In this document: in pieces, positions 1 through 5,529 of the stretch
Numbering within the stretch: position 1 is the first letter of the stretch
Layout of the letters: every line of letters starts with the position of its first letter
Assembly (NCBI GenBank): GCA_013911625.1
Contig: JACESW010000091.1
Location: 1-5,529 of the forward strand
Direction of reading: 5' to 3'
DNA: 5,529 bases
From: Cryomorphaceae bacterium
GTDB taxonomy: Bacteria > Bacteroidota > Bacteroidia > Flavobacteriales > Schleiferiaceae
The notes under the pieces: model-generated
What the model was told of the DNA's origin: nothing
Databases searched by the model: none
The model's input: only the letters and a program-made list of their open reading frames with translations
Made by a program: the position numbers and the translations under genes

Positions 1-124
1 ACTAAGATCTCCTGACCCAAGTAGTTGATAATTCGAATACTTACCTCAGAAGTATGAGAAATCTCACCATCGATGGTTACAAGACCTTGTGTAGGGTTCG
101 GATAAATCATCAAGGCTGTAATTC
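1..124 (-). other. T9SS type A C-terminal sorting domain (partial)
   Basis: The last visible 40 or so residues of the large protein contain IYPNPTQGLVTI, followed by a beta-strand pattern and INYLGQEIL. This matches the family known as the Por secretion system C-terminal sorting domain (type A), usually about 70-75 residues long. The domain directs the protein across the outer membrane through the type IX system, after which it is normally cleaved off. The final strands, including the usual Lys-rich end, fall beyond base 1. Seen: the motif and its position after a PKD domain. Inferred: the organism has a working T9SS. Confidence 0.92.
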
Positions 125-3100
125 CAGCGTTGTCTTCGATACCGATAGTACCTACCTGAACATTAAACGTCTTGCTTGCAGTATCACAATCGCTGTACAC
201 CGTTAATGTCACAGAGTACGTGCCGTTGGCAGTATACGAGTGTGACACTGTACCGCCAGTACCCGTAGCCGAGTTTCCGTCACCGAAAGAAATGTTGAAT
301 CCAGTCGTGTTCGTGCTGTTCCAGTTGAAGGTCAACGCTGCCGCTGTAGCGTTCACGCTGTCCACGTTGAACTGTGGGTTACCCAAGGTTATTGCCGCAC
401 ACGAATCCGTTGTGAATACATGGTACATGGTCATCGAAGTGTCACCTGGAGCACAAGCTTCTTTCACGTAGAAATCGTACGTAGTCGATGGGGTTAGACC
501 CATCATTGAGGCCGTTGCTGCAGTTGAAGTACCGCTAAGCATTGGACCTGTAGTCGTTCCTTGCGCACGGTATTCGTACAAGAAAGTACCTGTACCACCT
601 GTCCACGAAATGTCGGCAGTTGTAGCGCCCATGTTCGTGTTCGTTAGATTCGATGGCATTGGACAAGAAACCGTAACACAGTTCGCTGTCAAGGTCGCCT
701 GTGTTCCTACTGCAAAGTTTCCTGTAGTCACAGAAGTGCTCTGAGTACCAGAAGCGTTTGAAAGCACGTAGCTTACCTCAGACGGGTACGATCCCGCAGC
801 GCTATTCACTACCGTGATCTGCGTTCCACTACAGACTTGGAAGTCTACAATAGACGAATCACCTGTTAAGAATGTAAAGGATTGACCGAAGACCCCGTTG
901 TACAATACTTGAACTTCAGCACCGTTCCATCCGTCGCCCCATGAGTCATACATACTCATGGTCCAAGTACACAAATCTGTCGTATCACAGAGGTTGGTAC
1001 AGAAGGTCAATGGACCCAATGTATCGCTTACTCCGCTCGTACCACAGTTTCCGATCACAAATACATCGTAACACGTCGCTGCGCTCAATCCGGAGATAGA
1101 GAACGTGTTGCTTGTAGTTGAATCAATATTGCTTGAAACAAGACCTGTAGCTTGTGCAAATCCTACTGGGCCCCACTCGTACACGTAAGTTGCAGAACCA
1201 CCGTTTTGATCGAAAGTAAAGGTCGCGTCGTTCTTTCCTGCTACATAAGTGAGGTTCGTCGGTGATGGACAAGCTGTGTTACATGATGCTGTAAATTGTG
1301 CCATTTGAGTACCTAGTGTAGTCGCCGAAGTTGCGGTGTAAGAATCGACAACAGAACCGTTTGAAAGTACATTCAAACCAATCTCACTTGGGTAAGAACC
1401 GGCAACACTTACTTGAATGGTAAAGGTTTCGCCCGTACAAACCATGATCGTTTCTGTGTACGATGTACCCGTAGTAAACCCGGCTCCAAGGGTATATTCA
1501 ACACCACCAGATGAATTCAAGACTTCAACTTGAGCGCCGTTCCATCCATCACCCCATGTATCTGTAAGTTCGATATCAAACGTACACATTGAGGAAGGAG
1601 CACACTGTAGCGTTTTAAAGGTCGCAGGACCAAAGGCTGGACTCACTGTACTGTCAGCACACATTTGGTAGACATACACATCGTATGACGTGTTTGTATC
1701 AAGACCTGTTAACCAGTGCGGTGATGATGATGCCGTTACAAGCGTTCCGGTACTCTGTTGGAAATCTGGAACAAAACCTACTGGTCCGTATTCGAGATAG
1801 GTAGTAATACCATTTGCCGTGAAGTTGACCTCGGCAGAATCGGCCCCAAGAGAACCCACACTAATTGCCGAAGGCGGCAAACATTGCGGAGCGTCCTTGA
1901 TGGTAATTTCGTCGAAGTATACCGCAGTATACGTATTCGTAGTTGTTGAAATGATAGCAATGTGATCGTCGCTCATGTTATACCCTGCACTTGCATCGAA
2001 GTACACGGTGTACATGTTCCACGTCGCACCATTAGGAACGCTGATGGTGTCTATTGCGTTGAAATTGCTCAAATCTGTAGGGCTGCTGACAGTACCTACG
2101 ATAACATCATTACCTGAAGACCAGCCTGTACATGCCATATGGATGTCCATCTGCTTCGTACCGCTGTCCAGACCGATAATGGCAGGACTAATCAATGCTT
2201 CAACCGCTGAATCAAAACTGTTGTAGAGGTAGTACATCTGAGTTCCTGTGTGCGGGCTTAAGTTCCATGCAGAACCGGTAATATATCCGTACCCAGCCGC
2301 ACCTGAATTCTCAGCGTAGTACCAACATGAAGGAGCATTCGGATTGGAGAATCCACCTGTTGAATCTGTATCAAAGCTCTCGTAAAGCGGTGTACTTACT
2401 GAAGTACACAACGTCTTCACGAAGTACGGCCCAACGTTCGTGCTGTACCCGTTTGTATCCGCTGTACAATCTGTTTTGATGTAGAAATCATAGGCTGTGT
2501 TAGAGCTCAAACCAGTGATTGTAGCAAATGTATCGTTTACCGTTACCTGAAGTCCAAGACCGTTTACGAACCCTGAAGTACCGTATTCCACAACAAACGT
2601 TGTGTCGTTTGAATTCCAAGTCAACGTCGCCGAAGAATCTGAAGCAGTGATGCTTGCAAAAGTCGGTGCTGGACATGCCGGTGGTGTAGTTACAGTCACT
2701 GTATAATCGTGCACCTCACCGTACGACATGCTAGAACAGCTTTCCGTAGCTGAAATGGCTGCAGAATAGTTTGAACGAATGCGCATGCGGTAAGAACCCA
2801 GCGATACCGTAGAAGGAATGGTGATTGATTCCACATTTCCGTTCCACTGGTTCGTTGAAGAAGACCAAAGGTGTTCTCCAGCGTCGTCCCAATCGCCGTC
2901 GTTGTTCCAGTCGCCCCAGATGGCAAAGTACTGGGTAGAGTAGTTTGAAGTGAATTCAACTGAAGTAGGCGCCGTCTGCTGGATGTAAATCGTATCAGAA
3001 GTTGCCACGTAGTAGTTACCTGTCGAACAGCCTGTAGCTGTATCAGAGAAGGTTCCGATGTAAACATCGTTGATGTCATCGCCGTAGGTACAACCCAAGG

Positions 3101-3179
3101 TGTAGGTCGGCGAACAGTACGTCTGTGCATTTGCTCCCAGAGCAAAAACTGACATAAATAGGAGTAGAAGTTTTTTCAC
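1..3179 (-). CDS. Large multidomain T9SS-secreted surface protein (GEVED, FN3, PKD), C-terminus cut by the window edge
   Basis: The reading frame is open from a GTG at 3179-3177 to base 1, giving 1059 complete codons without a stop. The GTG start is chosen because it yields a good signal peptide (KKLLLLF core, ANA before Gln19) and an in-frame TAA lies five codons upstream. The internal ATG at residue 9 would remove most of the hydrophobic core. Domains in order: Cys-rich N-terminus and GEVED domain, about 20-162 (W88-G-D-W-N-N-D-G-D near its start, G154-E-V-H-D-Y-T-V at its end); FN3, 169-258; a jelly-roll (MAM or choice-of-anchor-like) domain, about 262-430, ending Y421-F-D-E-I-T; FN3, 433-526; WGDGWNGA module, 532-633; FN3, 637-727; second WGDGWNGA module, 737-834; FN3, 839-927; PKD, about 930-1009 (F965-G-D-G); and a T9SS sorting domain with I1025-Y-P-N-P. 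I infer Sec export, then T9SS release or surface attachment. No catalytic domain is visible, so adhesion or a structural role is likely. The exact ligand is unknown. Roughly 30 C-terminal residues probably lie outside the window. Confidence 0.93.
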   Translation of the reverse strand, partial: MKKLLLLFMSVFALGANAQTYCSPTYTLGCTYGDDINDVYIGTFSDTATGCSTGNYYVATSDTIYIQQTAPTSVEFTSNYSTQYFAIWGDWNNDGDWDDAGEHLWSSSTNQWNGNVESITIPSTVSLGSYRMRIRSNYSAAISATESCSSMSYGEVHDYTVTVTTPPACPAPTFASITASDSSATLTWNSNDTTFVVEYGTSGFVNGLGLQVTVNDTFATITGLSSNTAYDFYIKTDCTADTNGYSTNVGPYFVKTLCTSVSTPLYESFDTDSTGGFSNPNAPSCWYYAENSGAAGYGYITGSAWNLSPHTGTQMYYLYNSFDSAVEALISPAIIGLDSGTKQMDIHMACTGWSSGNDVIVGTVSSPTDLSNFNAIDTISVPNGATWNMYTVYFDASAGYNMSDDHIAIISTTTNTYTAVYFDEITIKDAPQCLPPSAISVGSLGADSAEVNFTANGITTYLEYGPVGFVPDFQQSTGTLVTASSSPHWLTGLDTNTSYDVYVYQMCADSTVSPAFGPATFKTLQCAPSSMCTFDIELTDTWGDGWNGAQVEVLNSSGGVEYTLGAGFTTGTSYTETIMVCTGETFTIQVSVAGSYPSEIGLNVLSNGSVVDSYTATSATTLGTQMAQFTASCNTACPSPTNLTYVAGKNDATFTFDQNGGSATYVYEWGPVGFAQATGLVSSNIDSTTSNTFSISGLSAATCYDVFVIGNCGTSGVSDTLGPLTFCTNLCDTTDLCTWTMSMYDSWGDGWNGAEVQVLYNGVFGQSFTFLTGDSSIVDFQVCSGTQITVVNSAAGSYPSEVSYVLSNASGTQSTSVTTGNFAVGTQATLTANCVTVSCPMPSNLTNTNMGATTADISWTGGTGTFLYEYRAQGTTTGPMLSGTSTAATASMMGLTPSTTYDFYVKEACAPGDTSMTMYHVFTTDSCAAITLGNPQFNVDSVNATAAALTFNWNSTNTTGFNISFGDGNSATGTGGTVSHSYTANGTYSVTLTVYSDCDTASKTFNVQVGTIGIEDNAGITALMIYPNPTQGLVTIDGEISHTSEVSIRIINYLGQEIL
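666..1883 (-). repeat. Tandem duplication of an FN3 + WGDGWNGA two-domain unit inside the large protein
   Basis: Two consecutive units encode the same domain pair: residues 433-636 (bases 1272-1883) and 637-838 (bases 666-1271). Matching landmarks are G465-P-V-G-F and G670-P-V-G-F in the FN3 parts, and W542-G-D-G-W-N-G-A and W747-G-D-G-W-N-G-A in the following modules. Both pairs are exactly 205 residues apart. A later landmark, A593-G-S-Y-P-S-E and A795-G-S-Y-P-S-E, is 202 apart, so one copy has a net change of three residues between the two points. Most other residues and many synonymous positions differ, so the duplication is not recent, or has been under diversifying drift. Each module is bounded by cysteines (532/633 and 737/834). 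Confidence 0.88.
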
Positions 3180-3304
3180 AAGCGTGTGATTTTAATAGAA
3201 GACTAATTTACTTTTTTAATCGGAATCGAATGCTGTTGAAATATTAGCGGGGAATTGTCCGTTTCCTCTAAGTATGTATGCTGATAATTGGTGACCTTTA
3301 GCTT
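3180..3304. promoter_or_regulatory. Divergent intergenic region with the start signals of both transcription units
   Basis: This 125-base gap separates the GTG start of the minus-strand surface protein from the ATG of the plus-strand lipoprotein, so promoters for both directions should lie here. No Shine-Dalgarno sequence is visible before either start. The 20 bases before the GTG are AT-rich. For the plus strand, TATGTATG at 3273-3280 resembles the Bacteroidota -7 element TAnnTTTG, with a TTG at 3255-3257. The gap of 15 bases is shorter than usual, so this is a weak candidate only. I found no convincing -7 element for the minus strand and no clear inverted repeat. Confidence 0.4.
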
Positions 3305-4402
3305 ATGAAACGATTCTTTATTGCTTCCTTCCTATTGCTTCTAGTGGGGTGTGCCGTTCAAAGTCGTCCGCAAGGAGGGCCGAAAGACGAAACGCCGCCT
3401 ACAGTGGTGAAGATGACGCCAACGCTTGGTGCGTTGAACTTTACAGGAAGTAAGGCAGAGATCGTTTTCGACGAATACATTCAAGGGACCAAATTGCGCG
3501 GTAATATCACGACGAGTCCACCGCTCGAAGGATTGGAATTTGAGATCATCGGTAAGAAACTCAAACTGAACTGGGAAGATGGCCAGCTCTTGGAAAACAC
3601 GACTTATAGAATCTCCATGGGCGATGAAATAGGCGACCTAAACGAGAACAACAAATACACCAACCTCGAGGTCGTTTGGAGCACGGGCTCCTTCATTGAC
3701 AGCATGCAGGCAGGTGGTCAGGTTGATAAAACGGGTAAGGGTGCTTTTGAAGACCTCACCATTTGGCTTTTGCCAGCAGGCAGCGATACTGTGGGGCTGC
3801 CAAAGTTTAGTGCTACTCCGAATAAAGACGGTTCTTTTTACCTCAGCTACCTGCCTGTCGATACCTTTGATTTCTTGGTCTTTGAAGACATCAACTTCAA
3901 TAAAACGTGGGACGAAGGCGTTGAAACCTTTGGCTTTTTGAAGGGTATACCGACGTCATCCGATACCTCTTTAATCGCCATCCCGTACTCGACGGAGCGC
4001 TTTGAGTTTCCGGAATTGGACACGGCTGCTATAGATTCTGTGGCCAATTTTGTGGACACCACCTCAAGCGAGAATCTTGGCCTAATCAGCTTCACAATTC
4101 CCCCATCTGCAGATTCTGTGATACTGTACGCACATCGCGCAGGAGATGTACTCATTGACCTCTGCACCGGCGCAGGAACAGATACTTTGACCACCGAAGG
4201 GCACTATTATGCGCCCGGCAAGTATGAAGTATTTGGATATGTAGACCTCAATGGCAACGGTCTTTGGGACAGCCCCTCTTGGACATTGAACACATCAGCC
4301 GAGCCTTTGATTTCTGGCCAATCTTTTGAAGTCAAGGCCAATTGGGAACTAGAACAACCCATCACCCTACCAAACTCTAATGAAGATGAGATTGAGCCGT
4401 AA
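3305..4402 (+). CDS. Lipoprotein with SbsA-type Ig-like (Big_5) domain
   Basis: This is a complete 365-residue protein. The N-terminus MKRFFIASFLLLLVGC is a lipoprotein signal with lipobox L-V-G-C16, so mature protein should be lipidated on Cys16. It is followed by P22-Q-G-G-P-K-D and P31-P, a signature I know from a widespread Bacteroidota family of Ig-like lipoproteins of unknown function. Residues about 29-130 fit the Big_5 (SbsA Ig-like) domain, with the I-V-F-D-E strand and a late T-T-Y-R-I segment. The middle part (about 135-210) resembles a carboxypeptidase-regulatory-like beta-sandwich ending in D195-I-N-F-N-x-x-W-D. The C-terminal part has a matching D314-L-N-G-N-G-L-W-D loop and ends in the family's N-W-E-L-E stretch. 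The two acidic loops look like calcium-type loops, but binding is only inferred. The gene overlaps the downstream TPR gene, suggesting one operon. It lies divergent to the large surface protein. Role: envelope or outer-membrane lipoprotein, specific function unknown. Confidence 0.93.
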   Translation: MKRFFIASFLLLLVGCAVQSRPQGGPKDETPPTVVKMTPTLGALNFTGSKAEIVFDEYIQGTKLRGNITTSPPLEGLEFEIIGKKLKLNWEDGQLLENTTYRISMGDEIGDLNENNKYTNLEVVWSTGSFIDSMQAGGQVDKTGKGAFEDLTIWLLPAGSDTVGLPKFSATPNKDGSFYLSYLPVDTFDFLVFEDINFNKTWDEGVETFGFLKGIPTSSDTSLIAIPYSTERFEFPELDTAAIDSVANFVDTTSSENLGLISFTIPPSADSVILYAHRAGDVLIDLCTGAGTDTLTTEGHYYAPGKYEVFGYVDLNGNGLWDSPSWTLNTSAEPLISGQSFEVKANWELEQPITLPNSNEDEIEP

Positions 4403-5529
4403 CCTAGTCATCCTGTTTGCGTGCCTTACTACCAGTCTAGCTGCTCAAAGCAGCTACATTGGAAGGTTATGGAATACAAAGAGCTATGATAAAATCATCG
4501 AGTATTCGCCCAAAGGTGAGACGCTAAGCGGAAGGGACAACATGACCGTGGGTCGGGCTTATATGGCTATTGTACCGCAACAGCCTGCCAAGGCTCTGAT
4601 GCACTATGACCTGGCCATCTCAAAGCGCATGAATAGCGAGGATCTGTATTACTTCCGTGCAGAGGCGTACTACGAATTAGGTCAACTTCGCGAAGCATTA
4701 GCCGATCTCGAAAAGTGTCTCGAGTTCAGGGCCAATCACCAGAAATACATGCTTTTCAAAGCCGCCATACAGTATGAAATGGGCGATTTAAAGAACGCCT
4801 ACGACACATACTACGACATCTCTGAACTCTACGATAAACAAACGCCGTTCTACATGCTCGCCCGAATCTCTATTGAACGTGAGAACTACTATAAAGCCAG
4901 AGAATGGGTCGACGAGAACATGATGCGTTTTGAGCGTGGGAAAGATTTCTGGCGTATGACCGCCGAGCAACAAGTAGATACCGAATGGCACATCTGGAAA
5001 GAGTATGAGAAAGCGCTGAAAACCCAAGACGCGTTGCTGAGCTATTTCCCTAATGACGTTCGCTACCTGAAAAATAGGTTGGGATTGTACCGTGTGCAGG
5101 GAATGGATAGTCTGGGCGTTTGGGCAGAGAACGACCTGCTCATACGATACAATGAAAACCGCCTACCTCTTGAATACTACAAGAAGGGCAACATTAAAGT
5201 TGGAGAATATGTGAGAGATCGTGGTGTAGTGGAAGACTTCTTGACCTTCCGTCCCGCACTTTTTGAAAACACTAAATATGCACGGTTCTACATTAGTGAG
5301 TCTGGCGCCGTTGTCGGTAAGCACTGGGCAGGTTTGCAGGAGCATCCGCAAGACAGCACAAAGAAAATATGGGACTTCCACCGTGGCGATGCACACTACG
5401 CTATGCCCGCTTCGGACACTTCTTACCTAGGGTTTACCGCCCTTTTCGATGTGCCGGACAGCCTGCTTGTCGGCTACGATGATTTTTTAATAATGAACGC
5501 GGACAGCACGGTTTTGGACAGCGCCTACG
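4380..5529 (+). CDS. Exported TPR-repeat protein, C-terminus cut by the window edge
   Basis: The frame is open from ATG 4380 to the right edge (383 full codons, no stop). The first 23 residues form a signal peptide (basic start MKMRLSRN, hydrophobic VILFACL, then SLAAQ), with likely cleavage before Gln23. A second in-frame ATG at 4386 would leave the signal intact, so the choice between them is open. Residues about 55-180 hold helical TPR-like repeats. The clearest is 86-119, with Y-x-x-R-A-E-A-Y-Y-E-L-G and a following E-A-L-A-D-L-E. The next is about 120-153, with A-x-Q-Y-E-M-G-D-L. Further helical repeats run to about residue 250. From about 265 the sequence becomes strand-rich (K-G-N-I-K-V-G-E-Y, then F-Y-I-S-E-S-G-A-V-V-G) and I do not recognise this part. 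It overlaps the lipoprotein stop by 23 bases (17 if the second ATG is used), which suggests translational coupling. TPRs usually mediate protein contacts, so a periplasmic or outer-membrane scaffold is a reasonable inference. The partner is unknown. Confidence 0.9.
   Translation, partial: MKMRLSRNLVILFACLTTSLAAQSSYIGRLWNTKSYDKIIEYSPKGETLSGRDNMTVGRAYMAIVPQQPAKALMHYDLAISKRMNSEDLYYFRAEAYYELGQLREALADLEKCLEFRANHQKYMLFKAAIQYEMGDLKNAYDTYYDISELYDKQTPFYMLARISIERENYYKAREWVDENMMRFERGKDFWRMTAEQQVDTEWHIWKEYEKALKTQDALLSYFPNDVRYLKNRLGLYRVQGMDSLGVWAENDLLIRYNENRLPLEYYKKGNIKVGEYVRDRGVVEDFLTFRPALFENTKYARFYISESGAVVGKHWAGLQEHPQDSTKKIWDFHRGDAHYAMPASDTSYLGFTALFDVPDSLLVGYDDFLIMNADSTVLDSAY

Noticed and set aside
172..471. 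Plus-strand 99-codon open frame opposite the PKD and last FN3 region
   Set aside because: It is antisense to a convincing coding region, has no start signal or family resemblance, and is explained by the codon use of the gene on the other strand.
919..1560. Similar short plus-strand stretches near 919-948 and 1534-1560 that could be read as dispersed DNA repeats
   Set aside because: They are the DNA of the two WGDGWNGA motifs on the minus strand, so they reflect the protein-level duplication, not a mobile or regulatory repeat.
1975..2226. Plus-strand 83-codon open frame opposite the jelly-roll domain
   Set aside because: It is an antisense shadow of the large gene. Its hydrophobic content follows from the complementary codons, and no start context supports it.
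2696..3145. Minus-strand 149-codon open frame inside the large gene
   Set aside because: It lies in a different frame of the same strand as the GEVED region. Its translation is rich in Arg, Thr and Gln without domain features, while the overlapping long frame carries clear domains.
3180..3304. Possible riboswitch, small RNA or operator in the divergent gap
   Set aside because: The 125 bases show no strong hairpin, no convincing inverted repeat and no terminator-like T run after a stem.
3847..4194. Minus-strand 115-codon open frame within the lipoprotein gene
   Set aside because: It is antisense to a complete gene with a lipobox and recognisable domains, and the translation has no family features.
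4788..5396. Minus-strand open frames of 79 and 77 codons opposite the TPR gene
   Set aside because: Both are antisense to a continuous TPR reading frame and contain no recognisable motifs.

Overview
The window looks like chromosomal DNA of a Bacteroidota bacterium, probably of the Flavobacteriales type. Four things point this way. A very long secreted protein ends in an IYPNP-type sorting domain of the type IX secretion system (T9SS). It carries GEVED and fibronectin type III (FN3) modules of the kind common in this phylum. The signal peptides end in Ala-Gln. A lipoprotein has the GGPKD-x-x-PP signature and an SbsA-type Ig-like domain. No Shine-Dalgarno sequence is visible at any start, also usual for the phylum. 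Genus and family cannot be told from this window.

Layout. Bases 1-3179 (minus strand) are one uninterrupted coding region that starts at a GTG and runs off the left edge. It encodes a modular cell-surface or secreted protein of at least 1059 residues. Bases 3180-3304 are a short divergent intergenic region. Bases 3305-4402 (plus strand) encode a 365-residue lipoprotein. From 4380 a TPR (tetratricopeptide repeat) protein with a signal peptide overlaps the end of the lipoprotein gene and runs off the right edge. Coding density is close to complete. There is no RNA gene, mobile element, CRISPR array or clear terminator.

How the genes relate. The two plus-strand genes overlap by about 20 bases, so they are probably co-transcribed and translationally coupled. 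Both products are predicted to be exported to the envelope, one lipid-anchored and one periplasmic or outer-membrane associated. The minus-strand gene is divergent and sends its product through the Sec system and then T9SS. Nothing in the sequence ties it functionally to the plus-strand pair beyond adjacency. The most unusual part is an internal tandem duplication in the large protein of a two-domain unit: FN3 plus a module marked by WGDGWNGA. I see no catalytic domain in any of the three genes and no evidence for a defence or other new multi-gene system.
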